Assembly (NCBI GenBank): GCA_946894095.1
Contig: OX335660.1
Coordinates: 4,159,001-4,223,000 of the forward strand
From: Incurvaria masculella
Lineage: Eukaryota > Arthropoda > Insecta > Lepidoptera > Incurvariidae
Length of the DNA: 64,000 bases
Direction of reading: 5' to 3'
Below are positions 1 to 10,073 of this stretch, piece after piece. Both the position numbers and the translations under genes were made by a program. Below the pieces are notes generated by a model. That model was not told the DNA's origin. It saw nothing but the letters and a program-made list of their open reading frames with translations, and made no database searches. How positions within the stretch are numbered: position 1 is the first letter of the stretch; every line of letters starts with the position of its first letter.

Positions 1-951
1 AGTAGAACAGGATTTCTTGGTTTCCTTATATGTATTAATAGTTTGCGATACATTTATGAAGAACATGTACAGAAAAACCAACACTTGTCGTACATTTCAA
101 CCTACAGGTTCAGCCAGGACCATCTGGAACTGTTTCTCGGTAAAATGAGGCAACATGGTGGCCACAATAATAATCCGACAACAGTTCAGTTTAAAGGCAT
201 TTACAAAAAGTTGCTTTGTCACCTAGAACTTAGAAGCTCGTTTACTGGAAATTGCCTTCCCCTTGATAACTTCCCCATACCACAATGTTCATCAGCTATA
301 GATGTCGTAAATAGCACTTGTCCTGGCTATAAAGCCAGTGATCCAATAAACACTACATGTATAATAAAAGCAGCATCCTTTGAAGACGACGAGTACACAC
401 AATTTGATGCCAACTCACAAATATTAGCAGATTCCCTAAACAATGAAAGTGACCCAAATTTCACCGAAATATCCAAACAAGTAGTAGGGTACATAGCTGG
501 ATGGGTAGTCAGAAAACTTATGAGAAAGTTAAAATGTAATAGTTGTGCTGATGCTCTAATGACGGCTGAAAAATTACCGTTCCATAAGTTGATTACCCTT
601 AAAAATATGAAAGGTCTTATATTTCCATCGCTCGATGTGTTTAATGTATGCCTAAAATCAGAAAAGTTCTTAAGACTCATGATAAAACAACAGGGTAATC
701 ACCACATAACTTCTGCAGGGAGCTTCGAGGCCAATAAAGTACGAATTTTAAAGTCATTTTTAAATACACACATATTCGAAACTATAATCAATCATTCAAA
801 AGACCAACCCGTCATACTTAATCATAGGGTTCATTTAATAAAATCCATAATAAATACCTACACGGATGTTAAACTTCACCGTCTACATAAAGATACCAAA
901 ATAACAAATCGTCAAAAATTAAACAAACTCATTCTCTTTCAAGGAATGTAA
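1..951 (+). pseudogene. P-element / THAP9-like transposase, C-terminal fragment
   Basis: The frame is open from the window edge to a TAA at 949-951, so this is the 3' part of a longer gene. Residues around SQDHLELF, followed by RQHGGHNNNPT and FKGIYKKLL, match the late part of P-element and THAP9 transposases, where the last catalytic acidic residue lies. A second conserved block, VVGYIAGWVVRKL with CNSCADAL, follows near positions 485-560. The same blocks recur in a related copy at 31.7-32.1 and 37.8-38.5 kb. No stops interrupt this fragment. An AATAAA lies near 1001. Family assignment is from recognised motifs; whether the gene is complete upstream cannot be seen. Confidence 0.72.
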
Positions 952-1077
952 TCGCCTTTGAATTGTTCTTTATGATACTAGTTCGTGAAATTTTGTGAAA
1001 AATAAATGTATGCTAAAATCTAGTATCTTTCTTTTTTGTAGTGAGTACTTGCACCTGTCAGACATAAAACACTAACA

Positions 1078-1262
1078 CAAAACTGTCTCATGGCGCGAGC
1101 GCGAACGCTTTCTGCACTTGTATAATTGTGGACATGAGGCGGTACATGTGGTTTGATAAACAAATGTATATTAAAATATATGTTGTATGACTCATTTATC
1201 GCCTCGTGTCTACATTTGCGCCAGTGCGGAGCGCTTGCGCGTTCCAAATATGAGGCAGCGTA
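1078..1262. repeat. Imperfect foldback (MITE-like) sequence
   Basis: A GC-rich arm near 1082-1140 (GCGCGAGCGCGAACGC, then GGACATGAGGCG) reappears in reverse complement near 1200-1262 (CGCCTCGTGTC, then GAGCGCTTGCGCG). An AT-rich spacer separates the arms. There is no coding potential. It may be a small MITE or the terminal region of the neighbouring P-type element; the arms are too diverged to fix exact ends. Confidence 0.4.
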
Positions 1263-1308
1263 TGATGCCGTGCCATGAATGTGTTCAAGTTAAGACGTGT
1301 ACGTGAAG

Positions 1309-1593
1309 TCACGCATACATTGAAGAGAACTTTTGACGTGTTTTGGGTTTCAAAGGCTTATCTATCGATCTAAATCTTTGAATAGAGCATTTATCTCGCC
1401 TCATAAATATTCTTAACATTTGTGATACTGACACTTTTTTCCTCTCTGTCTGGGTCATGCTCCTTGTGTTGATAATATAGCCTAAATATTCTGCCATTGT
1501 TGACGGAATTAGGTTACTTTTTTCTTGATTAATAATAAAACCGAGGCATTTCAATAGCTTTATAGTAGCTTGGCAATTTTCTAAACAATCCAT
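1309..1593 (-). pseudogene. DIRS-type reverse transcriptase fragment
   Basis: On the minus strand the frame reads LGFIINQEKSNLIPS, then EYLGYIIN, then a basic stretch with KCSIQRF. This is the RT palm/connection region as arranged in DIRS/PAT tyrosine-recombinase retrotransposons, where LGF.IN.EKS is followed by a YLGF/I motif. About 95 codons survive, with no flanking gag, RNase H or recombinase. It ends abruptly against the errantivirus remnant. A separate DIRS-type recombinase remnant sits at 62.2 kb, but nothing links the two. Confidence 0.55.
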
Positions 1594-1595
1594 AT

Positions 1596-1802
1596 ATGTT
1601 TTCCCGATGCAATCGTTTAAGTGATGTTGAGTGCAGTATGCCTATGAGTACCCTACCGCCTAGGCAGGTCACGCACTCCAATGCTATTTCGGGCGATGTT
1701 TTTTTCGAAGAAAAAACACCGGAAGAGACGGAGTACCAATCCATGCAGGAAGATCAAGAAGACAATTTTTGCATGCTAGACACCCCACAACCATTCCGCT
1801 AA
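1596..1802 (+). pseudogene. Errantivirus gag C-terminal remnant
   Basis: This 68-codon frame overlaps the protease frame by about 34 bp (1769-1802), as expected where gag runs into a frameshifted pol. It is acidic near its end (EETEYQSMQEDQED) and has no zinc knuckle. The assignment rests on position and on the overlap, not on a diagnostic motif. Confidence 0.4.
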
Positions 1803-2497
1803 ATTACAATAAAAAAGCAAAGCTCCCCTATGTAAATATCCCCGAAATCAACTCAAAGTTCATGATAGATACGGGAAGCACAAGGTCATTTATAAGCCCA
1901 AAAATAGCTGACCATTACTTACCCAATTATAAAGCTTACGAACCATTTTAAGTAGTAAGTACTCATGCGGAAAGTTGTCACAATGAGGTGGTCGAAATCC
2001 CCCTATTTAAATCATTTAGGACAAGAGACACACACAAATTATTTGTGTATAATGTAGAACAACGCTATGAAGGATTAATAGGTAGCGACCTACTGAACCA
2101 ATTAGAGGCTAAGATCGACAGGAAGACGAAGACATTATTTACGAATGACACTCAACTGCCAATTGTTTATACTCCACCCGAGACGGAAAAGATAACGATA
2201 TCGCCCTGCTCAGAGCACCGAGTAAAATTACCGGTAATTCTTTACACCGGCGAGGGAGTATTAGGTTTCAAGGAGTTCGCAGAAGGCGTCCGGATGCCCG
2301 CCGCGTTAGTAAAATGCGATAACGGCTACACGCACACGGTCCTTCAAAACACACTCGATAGAGAGCATAATTTATGCATTACTCGACCATTCGAAGTGGA
2401 GCTATACGAATTAAATAAAATTCATATTAATTATATGAATACTGATAGGGAAAACCCGGAAATTGAAAAAATTCAAAAGAGAAACCTCGAAAAATAA
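1769..2497 (+). pseudogene. Errantivirus pol: aspartic protease and linker, frameshifted
   Basis: The first segment (1769-1951) contains FMIDTGSTRSFIS, the catalytic Asp-Thr-Gly of a retroviral-type aspartic protease. It reaches a stop at 1949-1951. The second segment (1988-2497) contains GLIGSDLL, which matches the second conserved protease hydrophobic/flap region (G..G.D.L), then the linker leading to RT. The two segments belong to one ancestral reading frame that is now broken near 1950-1985. In the intact family the protease matures Gag-Pol in the particle. Confidence 0.65.
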
Positions 2498-2586
2498 GAC
2501 TTGAACATTGCAACGAAGAGGAAAGGCAAGAAATTTTTAAAATTTGTAACGAATTTAAGGACATTTTTTATTCAGAAGAGCTGCCA

Positions 2587-2786
2587 TTGACTTTTTTCAA
2601 CCAAGTTAAACACCAGATTAGAACGAAAAATGAAGACCCTATCTATATTAAGGCATATAGGCAACCACCTGTACAGGCCAAAGAAATAAAGAAACAAGTA
2701 GAAAAACTCCTCAAGGACAACGTAATTATTGAATCAAACTCACCTTGGAGTGCACCAGTACACCTGGTGCCAAAAAAAATGGATGC
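2587..2786 (+). pseudogene. Errantivirus RT, N-terminal piece before the Mag insertion
   Basis: FNQVKHQI, YRQPP and SPWSAPVHLVPKK are the standard start of a Ty3/gypsy-errantivirus reverse transcriptase (fingers). The frame runs straight into the left LTR of the Mag element at 2787. The homologous continuation (GEKKLKMVIDYR) appears at 11874 after the duplicated GATGC. Between 2497 and 2587 the upstream pol sequence continues in another frame, so a frameshift predates or accompanies the insertion. Confidence 0.75.
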
Positions 2787-2934
2787 TGCAGTGTATTATC
2801 TATGCATACGCACGCAACCTCCGATACCTATTATGTATGTCTATATTAGTGTTGCTATGTGCATTTGGCTTCGTACATTAAATCAGTCGGATGTCACTCG
2901 TTGTCTCACTCCCACGCCTCCTCCGTACATCACA
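2787..2934 (+). repeat. 5' LTR of the Mag element
   Basis: This is a 148-bp LTR with TG...CA ends. It is identical by eye to 11721-11868 and immediately preceded by the target duplication GATGC. Confidence 0.95.
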
Positions 2935-3033
2935 ATGGCGACGAAGATGGAATAATTTAATATTTTTTCGAGTTTGTTGGAAACCCGTGAACTCGAAGTG
3001 TTTTCGTGTAGTGTGATTTGTTTTCAAACAATC

Positions 3034-3498
3034 ATGTCTTCTACTCTCGTCGGAAATATAAACACGTTTAATCCAAACAGTGACAAGTGGTCAAGTTATG
3101 CAAAACGTCTGCGGGCATATTTTGCGATCAACGATATTAAGCTGGCCCAACAAACGCAATATTTAATAACTTTGATTGGAAATGAAGCGTACGAGTTACT
3201 CGGGAACCTGTGCAGCCCCCAAGAACCCGAAAAGAAAACGTTTGAAGAGTTGGACGCTTTACTTGAAGGACATCTCGATCCGAAGCCTTCGGAGATTTCA
3301 GAACGTTTCAAGTTTAGGGCGTGCAAGCAGGATCCGAGTGAAACACTCAAGGATTTTATATTACGGTTGAAGACGATGGCAAAATATTGCAAGTTTACGG
3401 GAATAGGAGGGCTCGAAGAGAATTTACGGGACCAATTAGTTTACGGGATGCGGAGTGACAAGTTCCGACAGCGGCTGCTATCCGAGAAAAGTTTGAGC
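3034..3498 (+). pseudogene. Mag element Gag, N-terminal half
   Basis: The ATG at 3034 is the first in a frame starting MSSTLVGNINTFNPN and continuing WSSYAKRLRAYFAINDI. This is the capsid opening of Mag/K02A2.6-type Gag (W..Y..RL..YF.AN.I). The capsid continues to SEKSLSY at 3498, where the pogo-like transposon starts. The rest of Gag (nucleocapsid) is found after 7854. Gag would assemble the cytoplasmic particle that packages element RNA. Confidence 0.82.
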
Positions 3499-3531
3499 TA
3501 CCGTGAAACCTGCCAACTTTGCCCACTTTTT

Positions 3532-3590
3532 AGGTAAAACTACCAGTTATATAAAATTACAATAATTTTATATAACTGGTAGTTTTACCT
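3532..3590. repeat. Perfect 27-bp hairpin in the left subterminal region
   Basis: Arms 3532-3558 and 3564-3590 are exact reverse complements, separated by the 5-nt loop ACAAT. The sequence begins AGGTAAAACTACCAG. It lies about 30 bp inside the left end of the pogo-like transposon. It could be a tiny MITE or a cis structure of the transposon; no function can be read from sequence alone. Confidence 0.9.
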
Positions 3591-4096
3591 ACCCACATAT
3601 GTGCTTTTATACTGTAATAGGTACTTTTCCCATCACTGATCCCTAGAAACCATATAGAAACTCAATAAAATAGCTACATCTCTGACTTTTTTAGATTTTG
3701 CTTAGTGGGCAAAATTAGGAGAACATTCTGCCAACATTGCCCATTCAATTTTTTTCTTCAACAACCATCGCTAGCACTATGAAAATTAGATCTATGCTAC
3801 AAAATGGGGCAAAGATAACGTACGGATTTCGTATTAAAATGAACAGTAATCTGTTCGACCGGTAGGTCTGTGGGCAATGTTTGGGTACGTTTATGGTAAT
3901 TTTCATACAAAGTCAATGAATTGGGCAGGGTTGTCACAGTGGTAAAAAATACGAATGTAGTTTTATTGTCACACAAATTATTATTTAAGTAAGGTAATTT
4001 GTAATCAGTACCAAAATAAGCCACTAACCTAACGCAAATTCTAGGTAAAAAAATATATTCACACTTAAATAATGAGAACCGTTTAGGTGCTTAATA

Positions 4097-4353
4097 CTGG
4101 GTGTTTGCGGAGGTATGGTCCAAACGTTAACCAGGTGTTCCTTGGTCTATTTGGAGAAAAAAGGTTAGCTTACATTTGTACGGCTTAAAAAACTCACCAT
4201 CTCCATACACTTTATTCATAGCTAAATACAAAGATGTATGGGGAGGACGAATTTTTTTCAAGCCGTAAAACAAAATGTTGTCTACCTTTTTTGCTCCAAA
4301 TAGGCCACAGAATACCTGGTTAAAGTTTTAACCTTACCTCCACTAACACCCGG
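4097..4353. mobile_element. MITE with long inverted repeats inside the pogo-like transposon
   Basis: The left arm begins CTGGGTGTTTGCGGAGGTA; the right end in reverse complement begins CCGGGTGTTAGTGGAGGTA. The arms run roughly 100 bp each with moderate divergence, including shared CTATTTGGAG and ACGGCTT blocks. TA borders both sides (4095-4096, 4354-4355). There is no coding frame. A TA target suggests mobilisation by a Tc1/mariner-type transposase. Divergence between arms suggests it is older than the host copy's insertion into Mag. Confidence 0.6.
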
Positions 4354-4702
4354 TATATTCACATATTCAAAAGAATCAAAAGTACTTACTTTAAGCTTAT
4401 TATCAATACAAAAATAAATAATGAACTCAATGCGAATTATGAAATAAGTAACAAAAAAATATTCACTTTTCTAATATTAAGTCGAGTTTATGATCTTAAT
4501 CTACATTCACATCTTCAAGCATCAAAGGTTCCTCAATATTATTAATAATACAAAAATATGAAACAACCTCAATGCAAATTATGAAATAGGAAAAAATATT
4601 CACGCTTAAATAATATTTTAGTTAATGAGAATCGACATTTATAATCACAACATCAAAATAATAAGAAGTATTTAGTTTAATATGTGTGCAAAAAGTTCAA
4701 CA

Positions 4703-6889
4703 TTAATTAACACAATTGTAGTTGGAAAAGTCATCCACAAATTTTAATATGCCCCGTTGAGAAGAGATAGGATTACGAAGAACTTTTACAATGTCATGTA
4801 CATACACTTGTGATACGTCTTGGACTTGAGGCCAGTAAAATGTGTTATTGGATTTTTTCCGCAGAAATTTTATTTCTACGTCCATTTCGAGAATGTCGGT
4901 AATTTTTCCCACGAAATATTTGATGCTCTTGTCAGTATCAAATTTAACGAGCACGTAGTCCTCAACATGTATATCCGTGTAGTGGACTGGTCGACAATGT
5001 TGATAAATATTCATGTTGACATTAATATTTTCTTTTTCAGCGCATTCAAGAACATCATTTTCTTCTTCGGATGATGAAAATTGCTCTGTGTCTGTTGAAT
5101 CATCCAAGGACATATGGTTGGAATTATCTGTATCAGATTTGTAGTCGTTACTCTTAAGCGTTTTAATTTTCATAAGTTTTGCATCATTTTCTGCCACAGT
5201 AGATGTGGACGGAATCGGGTGATTTTTTGTAGAACCTTTCAAAAGTGTCGGATCAAATTTTATAATTTTATCGGATAAAATTTGTATTTTTACCTTCGGT
5301 TTCTCTCGAACTGAACATTTTTGAGTATTTGGAACATTGACACACTCATTTTCAATTATATTACAAATATCAACGAATAATCCAGATTGATCATCAAGGA
5401 CTTGTCTTGTATCGGAAGCTATTACACCACTGTTATTGTCACTCAGTGTCTCTGTAGCGGACGTGCATAGATTTTTAGACTTTCTATTTAAAGAGGCTCC
5501 TTCCTTTTGTTTTGGTTTCTTAGCAAAATCTTGAGAAATATCAGACAGACTGACGGCCTTACCCGGCTCAGTTTTTATTTTTTTATTTCTTTGCACCTGC
5601 ATGGGATTTGGAGCTCTGGTACTTTTTAAATAATCCAGTAAAGTTTGGTCAATGTTTAATGGTGATATTCTGTCGTGGTACTCTGGTAACTTTTTGAAAA
5701 CTGCTTGAGGATCCAATGGAAAAATTCCTGTTGCCTTAAATCCGCTTTTTATTATTTTTGGTTCTTTTAACTGAATTTTTTCTACTAGGCTTCTTAGCAA
5801 CTTTGGGAAGTGATTCTTATTCAAAGAAGTCTGTTGTGGATTTTCCATTTTGTATTGTAACAAGATGTTTCTCCATTCTTTCTTTAATGGGCCGAAAAAG
5901 GCAACATCGAGGGGCTGTGTGATATGCGTCGAGTTGGGCGGTATAAAAACAAATTTTATGTCATTTTCTTCACACAGCTTAATGACGTCGACAGATAGGT
6001 GGCTAGAAAGGTTGTCGCAAATGACAACCTTGGGTCCAGGAATACTTTTGGCCCAATCTAGTATGATACTGGAAAAGTAATTTTCAAAAAGTGGTCCATC
6101 GAACCATCCAGATTTAGAGTAACTGTATCTTGTGTCATCTGGCCCCCCTTTTATCCATTCGGTATATAAATTTTGAGATTTATATACAACATATGCCGGC
6201 AAGCATTTGCCGTCTGCGATGGCAGAAAACATGATGGATATTGATCCTTTTGACGTATTTAAGACTCTTTCCGGATACTTTACTCCCCTTCGAAATATAG
6301 ATTTAGAATTTCCTGGATCATCCGATAAATTTGTCTCATCGAAATTTAAGATATTCGAAGGAGGAATGTTTGCAAGTGTCACTTTTAAGTTATCAAAATA
6401 TTCCAACATTTCATCAACTCCCTTTTCTGCTCTTGCCTTTTTTATGTTCTGCGTAGAACGCAAAGTTAGTTCAGTGGCATGCCTTTTCAAGAAGTTTTCT
6501 ACCCAGTGTTTTCCTGGCATCTTACCGTCGAAAATTTCTTCGCGTGAGTTTTTTTTTAGGTATTCGAATAACCTGAGATCCAATTTCGTCAAAGGACTCC
6601 CGAAGTCAGCGGCAGCTATTAGCACTTTGACGATATTTTGTTCCTCTGCATCAGTCAGTTTGGTCGGGCATCCGATATCCATTCCGTGGCGCCCTTTAAC
6701 TTTATTGAGTATTGTTCGTCTAGGAATGTTAAACTGTTTTTCTGCATCTCTTGACGATATGGTGTTCCTTTTTACCAAATCTACTGCAATATTCAACATT
6801 TCATCCGAGTAGTCCTTATATTTGCGTGAGCCAAGTCGTCTCCTGCTTTTTCTTTGTTTGATTCTTGGTTTAGCTTTAAGTGCTTCCAT
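4703..6889 (-). CDS. pogo/jerky-like transposase with extra C-terminal domain
   Basis: The protein is about 728 aa from the ATG at 6889. A TTTTTTTTTCTAG just upstream looks like a splice acceptor, so a 5' non-coding exon is likely. In order: a Psq-type helix-turn-helix near residues 30-65 (RDAEKQFNIPRRTI), a CENP-B-type HTH region (KHWVENFLKRH), then a DDE_1 catalytic core with Asp in FDETN, Asp in ICDNLSSH and Asp in TQPLDVAFFGPLK. A low-complexity, lysine/serine-rich linker follows. The last ~80 residues (VLVKFDTDKS to RGILKF) form a small beta-rich-looking domain also present at the end of the Sola-like transposase at 58.0 kb. No stops or frameshifts occur, so it may be functional. The usual reaction is cut-and-paste at TA. 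Confidence 0.88.
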   Translation of the reverse strand: MEALKAKPRIKQRKSRRRLGSRKYKDYSDEMLNIAVDLVKRNTISSRDAEKQFNIPRRTILNKVKGRHGMDIGCPTKLTDAEEQNIVKVLIAAADFGSPLTKLDLRLFEYLKKNSREEIFDGKMPGKHWVENFLKRHATELTLRSTQNIKKARAEKGVDEMLEYFDNLKVTLANIPPSNILNFDETNLSDDPGNSKSIFRRGVKYPERVLNTSKGSISIMFSAIADGKCLPAYVVYKSQNLYTEWIKGGPDDTRYSYSKSGWFDGPLFENYFSSIILDWAKSIPGPKVVICDNLSSHLSVDVIKLCEENDIKFVFIPPNSTHITQPLDVAFFGPLKKEWRNILLQYKMENPQQTSLNKNHFPKLLRSLVEKIQLKEPKIIKSGFKATGIFPLDPQAVFKKLPEYHDRISPLNIDQTLLDYLKSTRAPNPMQVQRNKKIKTEPGKAVSLSDISQDFAKKPKQKEGASLNRKSKNLCTSATETLSDNNSGVIASDTRQVLDDQSGLFVDICNIIENECVNVPNTQKCSVREKPKVKIQILSDKIIKFDPTLLKGSTKNHPIPSTSTVAENDAKLMKIKTLKSNDYKSDTDNSNHMSLDDSTDTEQFSSSEEENDVLECAEKENINVNMNIYQHCRPVHYTDIHVEDYVLVKFDTDKSIKYFVGKITDILEMDVEIKFLRKKSNNTFYWPQVQDVSQVYVHDIVKVLRNPISSQRGILKFVDDFSNYNCVN

Positions 6890-7856
6890 CCTAGAAAAAA
6901 AAACCAAGAAAATGTTTTAACACAGAAGCAGCATTATTAACAGTTAGCGTAGCATGAAGGCTACCTACGGACTCGACTAAACGTGCAAGAGGTCAGAGGT
7001 TCAAATCCTAATGACCTCACACACTTGTATTTATTACTTAAGAAAGGAATTCAGCTATTATGGTCACTTGTCGTGTTTCTTGTAATAAAATTAGTAGGCA
7101 CCAAACAAATTAAAGCTATTCATCTTTAAGATATTCTCTTCTCTACTCTGTTTTACTTATGAATCATTATTGGGACAAGCCGTAGGAGTTTGTAAATAAT
7201 GTGATAAATGTTAGCGTACGGTGTTAAGTAAATAAATACCCAAAAGGGACTGATTCTGTGCATGAAATTAAACACTTCTACATTAGCAATTGAGGAAAAA
7301 AAATGGTTTTTCTCCATACAATGTCTTAATACCTACTCCTGTAAGGAAATATAAAAATATTACCCACCAAAAATATTTTCAGCAAATAACATTAAAAATA
7401 TTAAACTGTTATCTGAAGAGACAACCCTAACGCTGGGCCATGTTGCGGGCACTGCTTCCGTGAATGTGCTCTTATCATTGCCCAGACAATTTTTTCCTGT
7501 TTTTAATACGTCCCCTGTGCTTTTATTACCTGTATAAGTTAATAACAACGTAAAAAATAACATACATAAAATTTACTTACGTGACTCCGTCGTATCAGCT
7601 GCAAAGTGAGATGATTTCCGAGCAAATTTTGGCACCACTTCGGCGACGACCACTTTCTACAATGTCTGTCGACCAACTGACTGAAGCTAGGCACAGAACA
7701 AACTAGCAAGTTTGCCAGTAGTATTATCAATTTTTGCTCCAATGTCTAAAAATGAGGTAATTTAGTTTAGTTATTTTTTAATTGGCGACAAAAGGTTAGT
7801 TTTCCTCTCTGGGCAAACTTAAGGTCCAAGGGCAAACTTGGCGGGTTTCACGGTAC

Positions 7857-9037
7857 GCGCGCGCCACCGAGCTGGCGCTGTCGATGGAAGCAGCCGAGAA
7901 GGAGTCCAGGTCGGCCGAGGCCGTCAACCTGGTGCGCAGCGGACGCGAGGCCGGCGGCAGCCGCTCGCAGCCGCGCGCCACGCGGCCAGCTAGCCGCGGA
8001 GCGGGCGCGGGGCCGCCGCCGCCAGCGGGCGCCGCCGGGCGCGGGTGGCGCGCCCCTACCGCTGCTAACGCGCGATGTCATCGCTGCGGATCGAGGAAAC
8101 ACGACGCAGTCCAGTGTGGATTTGCGAATTCCAAATGTTTTTTGTGTCAAAAAGTGGGCCACATTAGTAATATGTGCAACAGAAAGGCCAAGTTATTCAG
8201 TGTCGAAAAAAGTGAGTCGTCAGGTTCGGAGAACGCAGCTTCGGAGCTGTACCGACTGGAAGGCAGCGACCCCGACAGCCCCTGGTACTGTGACGTAAAT
8301 ATTGAGGGGAGCATGTTGAGCATGCAGCTCGACACGGGCTCGCCGATTAGTGCAATTTCTTTTAAAACATTTCAAAAGTTGTTCGGCAAATGTTTGCTTT
8401 TACCTACTTCGGTGGAACTTAAAATGTATAGTGGGCAAAAAGTACGACCGGTGGGAAAAATGCCCGTTAATGTAATTTATATGGACAGGGAAAGTTTTGT
8501 TTCGGAATTATTGGTATTAGACAACGGAGACAATCCACCAATATTAGGTCGGCGTTGGATGCGCCAAATGGGAATCGTTTTACCTGAGGTCACTCAGATA
8601 CACAATCTAGTCGCAACAACTGAAAATATTTTATTAGAAATCACACAGAAATATGCAAACGTGTTTGCTGAGGGCATCGGTACCTTTAATAATGGTGAAA
8701 TTAGCTTAAACATTGATAATAACGCGAGACCGGTTTTTTGCAAGCCGCGAGTAGTTCCGTATGCTCTGCGGCCGGCGGTCGACATGGAGTTGGATCGTTT
8801 GGTGAAAGAAGGTATCTTGTCACCGGTGGAGGACGTGGGTCCTTGGGGAACACCTATAGTGCCTGTTTTAAAAAAATCGGGCCAGGTTCGTATCTGTGGC
8901 GATTTCAAAGTAACACTTAACCCTGTTTTGGTAGATGACAAATATCCATTGCCAAAAATTGAAGATTTATTTACATCAATGCAAGGAGGTAAGACGTTCA
9001 GTAAAATTGATTTGAGTAGCGCTTATCAACAATTTAA
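7857..9037 (+). pseudogene. Mag element Gag nucleocapsid, protease and RT N-terminus
   Basis: After the TA, the frame resumes with ATELALSMEAAEKE, the expected end of the Mag capsid. It is followed by a basic, GC-rich segment and two CCHC knuckles (CHRCGSRKHDAVQC and CFLCQKVGHISNMC). LDTGSPISAIS is the aspartic protease active site, and DKYPLPKIEDLF and FSKIDLSSAYQQF are RT blocks. The frame is lost at about 9038, where the homologous continuation LDEESRKL moves to another frame. Gag and Pol appear to share one frame here, as in many Mag elements. Confidence 0.82.
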
Positions 9038-10072
9038 TTGGACGAGGAATCGAGGAAATTGTGTACTATCGTCACTCAGCGCGGAAACTTTCAGTACAAT
9101 CGTCTTCCGTTCGGTTTGAAATGCGCACCGAGCAAATTCCAAAGGTTTATGGAAAATTTGTTTCGAAAATTAAAACATGTAGGCGTATTTTTGGATGAAG
9201 TCATAGTGACCGGAGGAACAGAGCAGGAGCATGTCAATAATTTGATGTCAGTATTTAAAATTCTCAAGGACAGTGGCTTGAGAATCGCCAAAGAAAAATG
9301 TGTTTTCTTCCAAAGCAAGGTATCATACCTCGGGTACATTATTGACGCCGAGGGGTTATCTACGGAACGAAATAAGTTAGATGCGATGCTGAACGCTGCC
9401 GTCCCGACAAACGTGTCCGAGCTACGCGCTTTTCTCGGTCTAATTAACTATTACGGAAAATTTGTTAAGAATTTGAGCACAGTCGTGATCCCATTGTATA
9501 CACTATTACAAAAAGATACATTGTGGCAATGGACACGGGAATGCTACAACGCATTTAAAACCATTAAGAGATTACTGCGCGATGCGAATGTATTGGTATA
9601 TTTCGATCCGGCCCGTCCGCTTTTGTTAGGGTGCGACGCATCTCCTGTGGGAGTAGGCTGCTGGATCGGACACGAGATGCAGGACGGTCAAATCAGGGTC
9701 ATTCAGCACGCTAGTCGGACGCTGTCTGCTAGCGAGCGAAATTATTCACAAATTTGTCGCGAGGGTTTGGCAATAATTTTCGGGGTAAAGAAGTTCCACG
9801 AATATCTATACGGAAATCGGTTTACATTAATAAGCGATTGCAAACCACTGTGCTCGATTTTTGCTCCTAACGCTAGTATCCCTCAAATGGTGGCCGGTCG
9901 CCTTCAACGGTGGGCGATCATTTTGAGCAGTTACAATTATAAAGTCAGATGTGTTAAATCTTGTGAGAATTGTATAGCGGACGCGCTCAGTAGGCATCCG
10001 GCACCTGCCCCCGCGCAGTCGAGCGGTGACGTCACTCATGAAAATGACAAATCTCTGTTTGTTTTTTATTGA
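9038..10072 (+). pseudogene. Mag element RT catalytic part and RNase H
   Basis: The frame begins at LDEESRKL and continues with NRLPFGLKCAPSKFQ. It then has VGVFLDEVIVTG where the RT active-site box (Y/F-x-D-D) is expected; the second catalytic Asp is replaced by Glu. RNase H features follow (LLGCDASPVGVG, ICREGLAIIFGV, NCIADALSR). A stop at 10072 breaks the frame, and integrase continues in another frame, probably after a shift in the T-run near 10060. Both the frameshifts and the FLDE box argue against activity. Confidence 0.8.
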
Positions 10073-10073
10073 A

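Larger units (their letters stand above)
3501..7853 (-). mobile_element. pogo-like (Tc1/mariner superfamily) DNA transposon
   Basis: The termini are inverted: left CCGTGAAACCTGCCAACTTT, right (reverse complement) CCGTGAAACCCGCCAAGTTT. They are flanked by TA on both sides (3499-3500 and 7854-7855), the target of Tc1/mariner/pogo transposases. Removing 3501-7853 and one TA leaves the Mag gag frame continuous, which confirms the ends. GGGCAA-type motifs cluster near both ends (for example 3513, 3680, 3740, 3809, 3870, 3922, 7434, 7480, 7811, 7830), likely subterminal binding sites. The single gene is on the minus strand and has no stops. Confidence 0.9.

Noticed and set aside
3796..4024. Minus-strand 75-codon ORF near the left end of the pogo-like element
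   Set aside because: No motif, and it lies in the non-coding subterminal region beyond the transposase stop.
6945..7020. tRNA-like segment with a B-box-like GGTTCAAATCC at 6993
   Set aside because: No convincing A box or cloverleaf; the stem around it (GAGGTCA/TGACCTC) does not fit a tRNA. It may be a worn SINE head, but it is not supportable as an RNA gene.
7848..8162. Minus-strand 104-codon ORF opposite the Mag nucleocapsid
   Set aside because: Arginine/alanine-rich shadow of a GC-rich gag segment with clear CCHC knuckles on the plus strand.
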